DNA from: an uncultured Desulfovibrio sp.
GTDB lineage: Bacteria > Desulfobacterota > Desulfovibrionia > Desulfovibrionales > Desulfovibrionaceae
DNA length: 64,000 nucleotides
Assembly (NCBI GenBank): GCA_913063155.1
Contig: CAJXYU010000002.1
Location: 496,001 to 560,000 of the forward strand
Reading direction: 5' to 3'
Numbering within the stretch: the first letter of the stretch is position 1; each line of letters begins with the position of its first letter. The position numbers and the translations under genes are program-made. This document shows, piece by piece, positions 8,827 to 17,701 of the stretch. Below the pieces are notes generated by a model that was not told the origin of the DNA, ran no database searches, and saw nothing but the letters and a program-made list of their open reading frames with translations.

Positions 8827-10446
8827 TTAAAGCTCCCGGTTGATGGTGCCTTCCCAGGTGCACACTTCACTGGCCTTGCTCATTTCCCGAGGGGAGGGCC
8901 ATTTTGTCGTCACGGTTTTTGTGCGGGTGTAGAACCGCAGGCCGTCACGCCCCAGGGTGTGCAGATCTCCAAAGAAGGATTGCTTGTTGCCGGAGAAGGG
9001 GAAGAAAGCCAGAGGAACCGGAATTCCCACGTTGGTGCCGACCATGCCGCCGTCGCTCCGTCTCGCGAATTCCCGGGCGTAATGACCGCTGTTGGTGAAG
9101 ATGGAGGAACCGTTGGCAAAGGGGTTGGCGTTCATGACGGCAATGCCCTCTTCAAAGTCCTTCACCCGCTTGATGCAGACCACCGGGCCGAAAATCTCCT
9201 GTTCGCCGATGCTCATTTCCGGAGTGACGTGGTCGAAGATGGTGGGGCCGACATAATAGCCGTCCTCGAATCCTTCGGGGGTGCATTCCCGGCCATCCAG
9301 GACCAGGGTTGCGCCTTCTTCGACTCCCTTGTTGATCCAGTCGATCACGGACTGCTTGTGCGCCGCGCTGATTACGGGTCCCAGTTGCGTTTTGGGATCG
9401 TAGGCGGGGCCGATGACCAGTTTTTCGGCGAGGTGTTTCAAGATTTCTACGAATCGGTCGGCCACTGATTCCTGAACGGTCACTACGGGCAGGGCCATGC
9501 AGCGTTGCCCAGCGCAACCGAAGCTGGAGTTGATGACGCGTTGGGCCGACCATTCCAGGGAGGCGTCTTCCAGCAAGAGGGCGTGGTTCTTGGCCTCGGT
9601 GAGGCATTGGACACGTTTTCCGGCCTTGGCCGCAGTGGAATAGACATGAAGTCCCACCGCAGTGGAGCCCACAAAGGAGACGCCCTTGACGTCCGGGTGC
9701 TCCAGCAGGCTGGTCGCCTCGTGGCGGCTGCAGGTCACCAGGTTGACGACGCCTTCCGGCAGCCCTGCTTCAATCAGCAGTTCCAGCAGGCGCATTCCTG
9801 TTTGGGGCACCATGTTCGCGGCCTTGAGCACGATGGTGTTCCCGGCGGTGATGCACAGGGGGATGAACCAGCCGAAGGGGATCATGGCCGGGAAGTTGTA
9901 TGGGGCGATGCCCGCGAATACTCCCACCGGCTCCCTGCTGAGCACGATGTCGTGGCTTCTGGTGGCCTCCATCATGGAGTATCCTTGAATTTCCATGGGT
10001 GCGCCCACGGTCACTTCGCAGGCTTCCACGACCTTGTGCACGTCGCCTTTGGCCTCATTGAGGTTTTTGCCCATTTCCCTGGCAAGCAGCAGAGACAGTT
10101 CTTCAAAATGTTGATTCACCAGTTCGCGGAAGCGGAAAATGACCTGGGTGCGGACGGCAATGGGTTTTGCGGCCCATCCCGGAAAGGCGGCCTTGGCTGC
10201 CTGAACCGCAGCCTCCACCTCGCCGGGGGTGCAGACAGGCGTTTCAGCGATCTGCTCGCCGGTGCTGGGGTTCATGACCGGCGTGTACTTGCCGCTGGAG
10301 CTTTCCCGCCATTCGTTGTTCACGCAATAGCTGAGATGCCTGATGACGTTTTTCCCCTCGGGGGCGGCGGACATGACCGGGGCGGAAGTGTCATTTCCAC
10401 TTTCTTGCTGTCCCTTTTCCAGACAGGCGCTACTGACTTCACTCAT
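8827..10446 (-). CDS. mmsA: CoA-acylating methylmalonate-semialdehyde dehydrogenase
   Basis: 539 residues, aldehyde-dehydrogenase superfamily. Oxidises malonate or methylmalonate semialdehyde to acetyl-CoA or propionyl-CoA. It is the last step of inositol catabolism, where it is called IolA. The catalytic Cys lies in FGCAGQRCMALPV, where the GQRCMA block is diagnostic for this CoA-dependent group. EREPVGV-like and PYNFPAMIP segments also fit. An N-terminal extension of about 35 residues precedes the conserved region and is slightly longer than usual. AGGAGG precedes the ATG at 10446 well, so I keep the extension. Confidence 0.93.
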   Translation of the reverse strand: MSEVSSACLEKGQQESGNDTSAPVMSAAPEGKNVIRHLSYCVNNEWRESSSGKYTPVMNPSTGEQIAETPVCTPGEVEAAVQAAKAAFPGWAAKPIAVRTQVIFRFRELVNQHFEELSLLLAREMGKNLNEAKGDVHKVVEACEVTVGAPMEIQGYSMMEATRSHDIVLSREPVGVFAGIAPYNFPAMIPFGWFIPLCITAGNTIVLKAANMVPQTGMRLLELLIEAGLPEGVVNLVTCSRHEATSLLEHPDVKGVSFVGSTAVGLHVYSTAAKAGKRVQCLTEAKNHALLLEDASLEWSAQRVINSSFGCAGQRCMALPVVTVQESVADRFVEILKHLAEKLVIGPAYDPKTQLGPVISAAHKQSVIDWINKGVEEGATLVLDGRECTPEGFEDGYYVGPTIFDHVTPEMSIGEQEIFGPVVCIKRVKDFEEGIAVMNANPFANGSSIFTNSGHYAREFARRSDGGMVGTNVGIPVPLAFFPFSGNKQSFFGDLHTLGRDGLRFYTRTKTVTTKWPSPREMSKASEVCTWEGTINREL

Positions 10447-10937
10447 TGCTTCCTCCTGAATATTTCAAAACTTTCAATTTGGTGTTGGAATACTGTGTTC
10501 TTATGAATCACAGGTCTCGGAACTGCGACTTCTTCCATACGGAGCCGACACAAAGTTATTTCGTGTGACATCCGATTTAGTTGAACCCTACCGCAAGAAA
10601 ACTGTCCAATCAACCAAAAGTTAAAATATTTGGCTATTAATTTTCATTTAAATTATGTGGCTATTTTTTTTTATGCATAATCAATGGGTTGTAAAAAAAA
10701 TCTCCATTATGTATTCACATAGACCGTAAAGGACTTACTTTGCAGTCCAGTCAAATGGGGGGTATGGGCTTTGGCTGCACCGAAGCCTTGGCCGGATGTT
10801 TTTTCCGGTGAGTGCATCAAGGCGGACTGGGAACCACATGAAGATGCTTTACCGTCGAGGAGAGGGAAAAAGCGTCTGACCCAAGCGACTGTTTACGCCG
10901 CCCGGATTGGCGGCCAAAGAAAAATCCAGGAGTACCC
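10447..10937. other. Divergent control region between mmsA and gntR
   Basis: No gene. Contains AATATTTGGCT (10625-10635) and the related AATTATGTGGCT (10651-10662), both oriented like the copy upstream of iolG. It also holds the gntR promoter/operator (10689-10721). A GGCTTTGG/CCGAAGCC hairpin around 10767-10787 lies in the long gntR leader. A promoter for mmsA was not clear. Confidence 0.45.
10689..10721 (+). promoter_or_regulatory. gntR promoter with overlapping palindrome
   Basis: TTGTAA (10689-10694), a 17-base spacer and TATTCA (10712-10717) form a plausible sigma70 promoter. The inverted repeat TATGT-ATTC-ACATA (10708-10721) covers the -10 box, which suggests autorepression of the GntR gene. 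It predicts a leader of roughly 210 bases. Confidence 0.5.
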
Positions 10938-11633
10938 ATGTTTACTTCGGCAAAGAAACAGCGTGTTTCATCGGTTGTCATTGAGCAGATCAAAGGGGCC
11001 ATTTTGTCCGGCGAGGTAAAGCCGGGAGACCTGCTGCCTTCCGAGAAGGAGCTTATCGAACAGTTCGGCGTGAGCAAGCATACGCTTCGGGAAGCGTTGA
11101 GAACTCTTGAGGCCATGGGGTTCATCACAATCAAGCGCGGAGCCGGGGGGGGGCCTGTCGTCAGTGAAATTGGTCTTGAAAAAACACGAGAAAGTTTTAC
11201 CAACTTCCTGCATTTCAAAAATGTTTCCGTGAGAGATCTCTCCGAGGTCCGCAAGCTTATAGAGCCATACCTGGCGAAAAGGGCGGCGGAAAATTTCACG
11301 GAGGCGGACATCGCCCAGCTGCACACATACCAGAAGGAATGTGAGGAGCTGTACAATCGTGGCGAGACTTTGGTCGGTGCAAAGGCCGAAATCGGATTTC
11401 ATACCTATCTTGCAGAGAATACGGGCAACACCATACTTCTGGTCATACTGGATTTCGTCAACAATCTTTTGACCTCGGTGAAGGAGAATCTTCATCCGGG
11501 CATGGATTTCGCCAAAGCCGTCTTGGACGCGCACCAGGAAATCATCGACGCCATAGAAGCCCACGATTCCGAAAAGGCCTATGAGTCCATGCTCAAACAT
11601 ATTCAGGAAGTGGAAACCGCACTGGATGTGTAG
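10938..11633 (+). CDS. FadR-family GntR transcriptional regulator
   Basis: 231 residues. N-terminal winged helix (about 10-75) with the GntR signature GDLLPSEKELIEQFGVSKHTLREALRTL written across helix-turn-helix. The C-terminal FCD domain (about 90-220) has helical segments including FHTYLAENTGN and AHQEIIDAIEAHD, which supply the His/Asp metal ligands of this group. FCD regulators sense small organic acids or sugars. Divergent placement next to mmsA-iolD-iolG makes it the likely regulator of the inositol genes. The SD CAGGAG precedes the ATG. Confidence 0.92.
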   Translation: MFTSAKKQRVSSVVIEQIKGAILSGEVKPGDLLPSEKELIEQFGVSKHTLREALRTLEAMGFITIKRGAGGGPVVSEIGLEKTRESFTNFLHFKNVSVRDLSEVRKLIEPYLAKRAAENFTEADIAQLHTYQKECEELYNRGETLVGAKAEIGFHTYLAENTGNTILLVILDFVNNLLTSVKENLHPGMDFAKAVLDAHQEIIDAIEAHDSEKAYESMLKHIQEVETALDV

Positions 11634-11680
11634 GGCAATGCGGGAAGCGATATCCATCGTCTCCAGTCGCAGCCGGCACA

Positions 11681-11722
11681 AAAACAAAACGCCCGCATGA
11701 AAAATGCGGGCGTTTTGTTTTT
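11681..11722. terminator. Bidirectional terminator between gntR and codA-like gene
   Basis: A 15-base perfect stem (11684-11698 with 11704-11718) and a GAAAA loop, with A-rich 5' and T-rich 3' flanks. It serves the convergent gntR (plus) and deaminase (minus) genes. Confidence 0.9.
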
Positions 11723-11743
11723 ACGAACAAGAAGACCGGACGA

Positions 11744-13012
11744 TTATCTGAAGTCGACCCTCTGTACGCTGCCGTTCAGTGTGACTGTCGCCTCGACTGA
11801 GGGGGTGCGGCTGATGACGGCTCCCCGGCGGACGACGAACAGGCGGGCCGGGTGCAGGCGGAGGGCTTCCATTTTCGACTCGGCCTGGAGCACGACGAAG
11901 TCCGCGTTGTCCCCCGGGTTGAGACCGTAGCCGGACAGTCCGAGAGTTTTGGCCCCATTGACCGTCACGGCGTCGAAGAGCGTATGCTGCTGATCGACGC
12001 CGGTCATGTGGAGGGCGTGGGCGCCCATGTGGGCCACTTCGAGCATGTCGTGGGTTCCCATGGGGTACCATGGATCCATGACGTCATCGTGACCGAGGGA
12101 GACGTTTACACCCATGGCCAAAAGTTCGGGAACGCGCATGAGTCCGCGCCGTTTGGGATAGGTGTCGTGGCGGCCCTGGAGATTCATGTTCACCAGCGGG
12201 TTGCACACGCAGTTCATCCCGGCCTCGGCCATGAGCGGGAGGAGTTTGGATACGTAGTAGTTGTCCATGGAGTGCATGGAGGTCAGGTGGGAGCCGGTGA
12301 CGCGGCCTTGCAGGCCCAGACGCTGTGTTTGATAGGTGAGCGACTCGATGTGTCGGGAATGGGGGTCGTCGGATTCGTCGCAGTGCATGTCCACCATGAG
12401 GCCTCGTTTCGCCGCGATCTCGCAGAGGATTTCCACGGATTTGCGGCCGTCCTCCATGGTTCGCTCGAAATGGGGTATGCCGCCGACCACGTCCACGCCC
12501 CTGTCCAGGGCGCGCTTGAGCAGGGACACGCCGTCTTTACAGCGCAGAATCCCGTCCTGGGGAAAGGCCACGAGTTGGATGTCGATAAAATCCTTCATTT
12601 CGTCCCGCACTTCAAGGAGCACATCCACGGCCATGAGGGTCGGGTCGGTGGTGTCCACATGGGTGCGGATGGCGAGGTTGCCCTTGGCTATGGCCCAGGA
12701 GCAGAGTTTGAGAGCTCGTTTCTTGACCCCTTCCGGAGTGAGGTCTGGTTTGAGTTCTCCCCATATCTTGATTCCCTCAAGCAGGGTGCCGGACCGGTTC
12801 AGCCTCGGCATGCCCATGGAAAGGGTCGCGTCCATGTGGAAGTGGGAGTCCACGAAGGGCGGGGTGACGAAATGCCCCTGCACATCGATGGACTCGGCGG
12901 CTTTGCTTTCAATGCAGGGGGCCACCTCAATGATCTTGCCGTCCTGACAGGCTATGTCCACCAGATATTTCCCGCTGTCGATGCGGGCATTTTTCACTAA
13001 CAGATCCAACAT
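11744..13012 (-). CDS. codA: Cytosine deaminase-like amidohydrolase
   Basis: 422 residues, amidohydrolase (urease-like TIM barrel) family. The metal/catalytic set of CodA is present: H57xH59, H210, E213 in the HCDESDD block, H242 and D309 in GHDDVMDPWYP. The spacing is that of E. coli CodA shifted by four residues. It should deaminate cytosine or a related N-heterocycle such as isoguanine to the keto form. It is the last gene of the purine/pyrimidine ABC operon, 15 bases after permease 2. The exact substrate is not settled by sequence. GGAG precedes the ATG. Confidence 0.85.
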   Translation of the reverse strand: MLDLLVKNARIDSGKYLVDIACQDGKIIEVAPCIESKAAESIDVQGHFVTPPFVDSHFHMDATLSMGMPRLNRSGTLLEGIKIWGELKPDLTPEGVKKRALKLCSWAIAKGNLAIRTHVDTTDPTLMAVDVLLEVRDEMKDFIDIQLVAFPQDGILRCKDGVSLLKRALDRGVDVVGGIPHFERTMEDGRKSVEILCEIAAKRGLMVDMHCDESDDPHSRHIESLTYQTQRLGLQGRVTGSHLTSMHSMDNYYVSKLLPLMAEAGMNCVCNPLVNMNLQGRHDTYPKRRGLMRVPELLAMGVNVSLGHDDVMDPWYPMGTHDMLEVAHMGAHALHMTGVDQQHTLFDAVTVNGAKTLGLSGYGLNPGDNADFVVLQAESKMEALRLHPARLFVVRRGAVISRTPSVEATVTLNGSVQRVDFR

Positions 13013-13027
13013 GGCGGTACTCCGTGT

Positions 13028-13969
13028 TTAACGTTCGCCCTTGCGGAAGGGAATGAGCAGGGCTTTGGGATAGGCGGCGCGTCTCGACATGATGATCAGG
13101 GCCATGATGGAAAAGACATACGGCATCATCAAGTAGAATTGGTATGGGATGGCCATTCCGGACTGCTGCTGCACCCGCATTTGCACGGCGTCGAATGCCG
13201 CGAAGAACAGACAGCCGAGCAGAGCCTTGCCGGGCTTCCAGGATGAGAAGACCACCAGGGCGATACATATCCAGCCTCGGCCGTTGACCATTCCGATATA
13301 GAATGCGTCGAAAGCGGACATGGTCAGGAACGCCCCGCCCACAGCCATGAGGGCGGAACCGATGACCACCGCGCTGGTGCGGATGGAGAACACGGACAAT
13401 CCCTGGGCTTCCACGGCCATGGGATTCTCCCCGGCCATACGCAGGGCCAGCCCTGCCGGGGTGCGGAACAGAGCGTACCCGGTCGCGATGACCGCAAGGA
13501 AGGCAAGATAGGTGAGGGCGGACTGGTTGAACAGGATGTCTCCGACAAAGGGGATGTCCGACAGCAGCGGGATCGGAAATGGTTTGAACGGCACGATTTT
13601 GGGCGGCGTGGTTGCCGTGGGCAGCAGCATGCGGAAGACAAAGGACGACAAGGCCGAAGCGAGCATGGTGATGCCGAGGCCGGTAACGTGCTGGGACAGG
13701 CCGAGGTGGACCGTGAATAACGCATGGAGGAGGCCGAACAGGCCGCCGACAAAGGCGGCGAACAGGATGCCCGTCCACAGATCGCCCCCAAGATAGACCC
13801 AGGTCCAGCCAGCCATGCAACCGGCCGCCATGATGCCTTCGATGCCGAGGTTGAGGACGCCTGCCCGTTCGCAGATCAGTTCGCCCAGAGTCCCGAAAAG
13901 GAGCGGGGTGGCCATGCGGATGGTAGCCATCCAGAAGCCGGTTTCGAGGAGGAAGTTTGCTATATCCAT
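13028..13969 (-). CDS. BMP-type nucleoside ABC transporter permease 2
   Basis: 313 residues with about eight or nine hydrophobic helices, of the branched-chain amino acid/BMP permease fold (NupQ/YufQ-like). The conserved ERAGVLNLGIEGIMAAG segment lies near residues 34-50. Partner of the preceding permease. Its SD GGAGGT includes the stop of the upstream gene, only 4 bases away, so translation is coupled. Confidence 0.9.
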   Translation of the reverse strand: MDIANFLLETGFWMATIRMATPLLFGTLGELICERAGVLNLGIEGIMAAGCMAGWTWVYLGGDLWTGILFAAFVGGLFGLLHALFTVHLGLSQHVTGLGITMLASALSSFVFRMLLPTATTPPKIVPFKPFPIPLLSDIPFVGDILFNQSALTYLAFLAVIATGYALFRTPAGLALRMAGENPMAVEAQGLSVFSIRTSAVVIGSALMAVGGAFLTMSAFDAFYIGMVNGRGWICIALVVFSSWKPGKALLGCLFFAAFDAVQMRVQQQSGMAIPYQFYLMMPYVFSIMALIIMSRRAAYPKALLIPFRKGER

Positions 13970-13973
13970 GTAT

Positions 13974-15023
13974 CTACCTCCACCGTATGCGGTATTTTGC
14001 CAGGAACATGGAGACCAGGACCGCCAGCAGGCTGACGGCGGTGATCACGTCGGCAATGTAGTTGGAGATGTTGATGGCGCGGCTCATGGAGTCGGCCCCG
14101 ATGTAGATGACTGCCACGAAGATGGAGGAAGCCACCACGCCCAAGGGATGCAGGGCCGCCAGCATGGCGACCACAATGCCGGAGTATCCGAAGCCGGGCG
14201 ACAGGTCGAGGGTCAGGTATTCCTTGACGCCGCACAGCTCCGAGACGCCCGCCATGGCGGCCAGTCCGCCGGAGAGCAGGGCCGTGCGCACGATGGCGGC
14301 GTTGACCGGCATGCCTGCGAAACGGCTTGCCTTGGGGGAAGCCCCCACGGCCCGGATTTCGAATCCCCAGGTGGTCGCACGCATGAACCACCAGACGCCC
14401 ACCGCGCTGGCCAACGCGAGGATGAAGCCGAGGTGCAGTCTTGTCCTGGCGAGGAGTTGGGGCAGGAGGGCGGAATCAACGACCGGAGCCGCCTGCGGCC
14501 AGCCCATGGCCATGGGATCCTTCCAGGGACCGAAAACCAGCCAGTTTACGAAGAGCAGAACAATGAAGTTCAACAGCAGGGTGGTTACGACCTCGTCCAC
14601 CTGAAGTTTTGTCTTGAGCAGTGTCGGTATGAGCAGAAGCAGGCCACCGGCCAGGGCGCCGGCGATGAACAGGTAGGGAATCATGAAGTAGGACGGCAAT
14701 TCCAGCGAACCGGCGCCGAGCCATGTGGCGACCACCGCTCCAATGTAGAGCTGTCCCTCTCCTCCTATATTCCACAGCTTGGCGCGGAAGGCCACGGCTG
14801 CCGCCAGTCCCGTGAATATGAGCGGGGTGGCGCGGGTCAGGGTTTCCGTTACGGCGAATTTGGAGCCGAGCGCTCCTTTGAGCATCAGCATCCAGCCTTC
14901 CAGGGGAGATGCGTTGGCCCAGATCAGAAGCATGGAACAGACGGCCATGGCCACCCCCACGGCCATGACCGGGGAGAGCGTCTTCATGGTCAGGGATATG
15001 TTTTCGCGGGCTTCTATCCTCAT
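13974..15023 (-). CDS. BMP-type nucleoside ABC transporter permease 1
   Basis: 349 residues, polytopic (NupP/YufP-like), with the family segment AKLWNIGGEGQLYIGA near residues 82-97. The ATG at 15023 overlaps the TGA of the ATPase gene (ATGA). With the ATPase, permease 2 and the binding protein it forms a complete importer in the inner membrane. Confidence 0.9.
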   Translation of the reverse strand: MRIEARENISLTMKTLSPVMAVGVAMAVCSMLLIWANASPLEGWMLMLKGALGSKFAVTETLTRATPLIFTGLAAAVAFRAKLWNIGGEGQLYIGAVVATWLGAGSLELPSYFMIPYLFIAGALAGGLLLLIPTLLKTKLQVDEVVTTLLLNFIVLLFVNWLVFGPWKDPMAMGWPQAAPVVDSALLPQLLARTRLHLGFILALASAVGVWWFMRATTWGFEIRAVGASPKASRFAGMPVNAAIVRTALLSGGLAAMAGVSELCGVKEYLTLDLSPGFGYSGIVVAMLAALHPLGVVASSIFVAVIYIGADSMSRAINISNYIADVITAVSLLAVLVSMFLAKYRIRWR

Positions 15024-16564
15024 GCCGCCCCTCCCAGTGCACAGCCCTGCGGCGAGCGGTTGCCGGACATGAGCAGGCCGAGTTCGGCGCGTTCCACTTC
15101 CCTGGTCGGCATGGGGGCGGAGAGCGCTCCCTGGTACATGACCTGGATGCGGTCCGCCACCCGGAAGATTTCATCGAGGTCCTCGGAAATGAGGATGACG
15201 CCCGCCCCACGTTCCGCTGCATCCAGAAGCTGCTGGTGGACATAGGCGGTCGCACCCACGTCCAGTCCCCAGGTGGGTTGGTTGACGATGATGATGGACG
15301 GCTTGTCCGCAAGCACGCGGGCCAGGATGAGCTTTTGCATGTTGCCGCCGGAGAGTTTGCGGACCGGGGTGTCGATGCCCGGGCAGCGAACATCGAAGGA
15401 TTTGATGAGCTGCCTGGCGTGGGAGGCCATCGCCTTGAAATTGAGTACGCCGCGTCTTGCGAAGCCGGGTTGCCTGTAGGATTCGGTGGCCAGGTTTTCC
15501 ATGACCGTCATGTCAGCCACCAACCCGGTGCCGGTACGGTCGTCCGGCACGCGGCCCAGGCCGTGCTTGAGCATGGCTGCCGGTGACGGCTTTGCCAGCG
15601 GCTTTCCTTGGATGATGATCCGGCCTGCGGTCGGCTGTATCAGCCCGGAAAGCAGGTCGGCGAGTTGGGCTTGGCCGTTGCCGGATACGCCGGCTATGCC
15701 GAGAATCTCATGGGAATTGAGCCGAAGGGTCAGGTTGTTCAGCAATCGTTTGCCTGTGGCGTCTGCTACCTGGACGGCGTCGAGGCAGAGCATTTCGCGG
15801 TCCGCCTGCCGTTGCCGGTCGGCGCGTCGCGTCTTCGGGATTTCGCTTCCCACCATGGCCCGGGCCAGTTCCTCGGCCGAGGTGTCGCCGGTTGCGGCCT
15901 CGAAGACGACCCGACCCTGGCGCAGCACCGCGCAACGGTCGGACGCGGTCATGACCTCGCGCATCTTGTGGGTGATGAAGATGACGGACAGTCCCTCCTT
16001 CACCAGTTGGCGAAGGGTGGTGAAAAGGTGATCAGCCTCCTGTGGGGTGAGGACGGAAGTGGGTTCGTCCAGGATGAGAATACGTGCGTTGCGATAGAGC
16101 ACCTTGAGGATTTCCACGCGCTGCTGCTCGCCCACGGACAGGTCCTTGACCCTGGCGGAGGGGTTCAGTTCCAGGCAGAACCGCTCCATGAGTTCTTCGA
16201 GCCTGCCCCGGGCGGTCTTTTTGTCGTGTCTTGGGGAAAGCAGGGATTCCGTCCCGAGCATGACGTTTTCCAGCACGGTCATGTTTTCGGCCAGGGTGAA
16301 GTGTTGGTGGACCATGCCCACACCGGCGTCGATGGCCGCCCGGGGGGAGCCCTCGGGCAATTGTTTGCCGAAGACTTCCACGGCGCCGGAATCGGCCGTG
16401 TAATGGCCGAAAAGAATGGACATGAGTGTTGTTTTGCCTGCGCCGTTCTCGCCGAGCAGGGCGAGCATTTCGCCCTGTTCCAGTGTCAGGTTCACATCCT
16501 GGTTGGCGATCACGGAGCCGAACGTCTTGGTGATGTTCGTCAGTTTCAGAACCGGTATGGGCAC
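15020..16564 (-). CDS. BMP-type nucleoside ABC transporter ATP-binding protein (double ATPase)
   Basis: About 514 residues with two ABC cassettes, as in NupO/RbsA-type ATPases. Cassette 1 has Walker A GENGAGKTT and Walker B ILILDEPTS. Cassette 2 is degenerate, with GVSGNGQAQ in place of Walker A and IIIVNQPTWGLD in place of Walker B; this is normal for the family. I start it at the GTG at 16564, with TTGGAG 7-8 bases upstream. An upstream GTG at 16600 lies inside the terminator-like hairpin and has no SD. Confidence 0.88.
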   Translation of the reverse strand: MPIPVLKLTNITKTFGSVIANQDVNLTLEQGEMLALLGENGAGKTTLMSILFGHYTADSGAVEVFGKQLPEGSPRAAIDAGVGMVHQHFTLAENMTVLENVMLGTESLLSPRHDKKTARGRLEELMERFCLELNPSARVKDLSVGEQQRVEILKVLYRNARILILDEPTSVLTPQEADHLFTTLRQLVKEGLSVIFITHKMREVMTASDRCAVLRQGRVVFEAATGDTSAEELARAMVGSEIPKTRRADRQRQADREMLCLDAVQVADATGKRLLNNLTLRLNSHEILGIAGVSGNGQAQLADLLSGLIQPTAGRIIIQGKPLAKPSPAAMLKHGLGRVPDDRTGTGLVADMTVMENLATESYRQPGFARRGVLNFKAMASHARQLIKSFDVRCPGIDTPVRKLSGGNMQKLILARVLADKPSIIIVNQPTWGLDVGATAYVHQQLLDAAERGAGVILISEDLDEIFRVADRIQVMYQGALSAPMPTREVERAELGLLMSGNRSPQGCALGGAA

Positions 16565-16579
16565 ATGTTCTCCAATGGG

Positions 16580-16613
16580 AAAAAAGAAGGGCCGTTCCAC
16601 AGGGAATCGGCCC
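16580..16613 (-). terminator. Internal attenuating terminator between binding-protein and ATPase genes
   Basis: On the minus strand GGGCCG...CGGCCC (16589-16594/16608-16613), with an inner TTCC/GGAA pairing and one bulged base, is followed by TTCTTTTTT. It lies between the BMP stop and the ATPase start. It should let some transcripts through and make the binding protein the most abundant product. Confidence 0.75.
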
Positions 16614-16625
16614 GGTTTGTTGTTT

Positions 16626-17618
16626 CTAGAAAGTCGATTTCGGTTCGCTGTCGTCGATCTTGACGGTGAATTCGCCTGCCTTGATTGCTGCGGCGGTTTT
16701 CGCGATCCTGGTCTTCACGTCGGCGGGAATCCTGTCTTCAAATTCGTAGTAGGGAGCCAGAGAGGCGCCTCCCTTGGCCATCATGGTGAATTCCCTGTAG
16801 TCCCCGGCGGTGAATTTGCCTGCCTTGACCTGTGCGATGGCCTGGTTGACGGCGGGTTCCATGTGCCACAGGGCGGAGGTCACAACCACGTCCTTGCCGT
16901 TTTCTTCCTTGTTCATGTCGTTGACGTTGCCGAAAGCGATGACGCCCTTTTCGCGTGCGGCATCGACTACGCCGGCGCGTTCGGCATAGAGCACGTCGAC
17001 ACCGGCTTCGACCTGGGCGTAAGCGAATTCCTTGGCTTTCGGCGGGTCGTACCAGGAGCCGATGAAGGAAACCTTGAATTCCACTGTGGGATTCAAGGCT
17101 TTCGCGCCGGCCATGAAGGCATTGAAGAGGCGGTTGACTTCACCTATGGGGTAGCCGCCGATCATGCCGATCTTGTTGGTCTTGGTCATTTTCCCCGCGA
17201 TCATGCCCATGAGGTAGCAGGGCTCGTGGATATAGTTGTCGAAAACGGACAGGTTGGCGCCGCGGGGGCCGAAGGTATCGCCCATGAGGTAGGCGACGTT
17301 GGGATAGTCTTTGGCGACCTTGGTCACGTCACGGGAGATGCCGAAGGCCTCGCCCACGATGAGGTCCGCTCCTTTTTCGGAGTATTCGCGCAACACGCGG
17401 ATATAGTCGGTGTTGGAGACTTTTTCGGAGAACACGTATTCGATTTCTCCGGCATCGGCGGCTTTCTGCAGGGCCTTGTGCAGGCAGGCGTCCCATTTCT
17501 GCTGGATGGGCTGGGTGTAGATGCCGGCCACCTTGATCTTCCCTCCGGCCAGTGCCGGGCCCGCTGACATGGCGATCGCCAGGCACAGGGCCGCAGCGAT
17601 GGTCAGGATGCGTTTCAC
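16626..17618 (-). CDS. BMP-family ABC transporter substrate-binding protein
   Basis: 330 residues with a GTG start preceded by AGAGGA. The signal peptide is a Lys/Arg start, a hydrophobic core, then PALA|GGK, with cleavage near residue 24; there is no lipobox Cys. The mature part matches the Med/BmpA family (VAGIYTQPIQQKWD, GADLIVGEAFG, GYPIGEVNRLFNAF), periplasmic receptors for purine nucleosides and related compounds. First gene of the operon that ends with codA, so nucleoside or nucleobase uptake is likely. Confidence 0.92.
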   Translation of the reverse strand: MKRILTIAAALCLAIAMSAGPALAGGKIKVAGIYTQPIQQKWDACLHKALQKAADAGEIEYVFSEKVSNTDYIRVLREYSEKGADLIVGEAFGISRDVTKVAKDYPNVAYLMGDTFGPRGANLSVFDNYIHEPCYLMGMIAGKMTKTNKIGMIGGYPIGEVNRLFNAFMAGAKALNPTVEFKVSFIGSWYDPPKAKEFAYAQVEAGVDVLYAERAGVVDAAREKGVIAFGNVNDMNKEENGKDVVVTSALWHMEPAVNQAIAQVKAGKFTAGDYREFTMMAKGGASLAPYYEFEDRIPADVKTRIAKTAAAIKAGEFTVKIDDSEPKSTF

Positions 17619-17657
17619 TTGGAATCCTCTCTCTTGTTAATGTGGTTTTTTCGTGCC

Positions 17658-17688
17658 GCTACGACGATTGATCGCGGCTCGCCGTAGC
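17658..17688 (-). promoter_or_regulatory. Leader-RNA hairpin of the nucleoside ABC operon
   Basis: Ten-base arms (17658-17667 and 17679-17688) pair fully if one G-U is allowed, with an 11-base loop. It lies in the roughly 75-base leader between promoter and GTG. It does not show the conserved core of the classical purine riboswitch, so its role is open. Confidence 0.35.
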
Positions 17689-17701
17689 TGCAACCGCGGT
17701 G

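Noticed and set aside
8639..8830. 63-codon plus-strand frame in the AT-rich region upstream of iolD
   Set aside because: No Shine-Dalgarno, no recognisable protein pattern, and it runs into the mmsA hairpin.
17619..17700. Purine riboswitch in the leader of the nucleoside importer operon
   Set aside because: A single long hairpin is present, without the three-way junction and conserved core of the purine riboswitch. Kept only as an unassigned hairpin.
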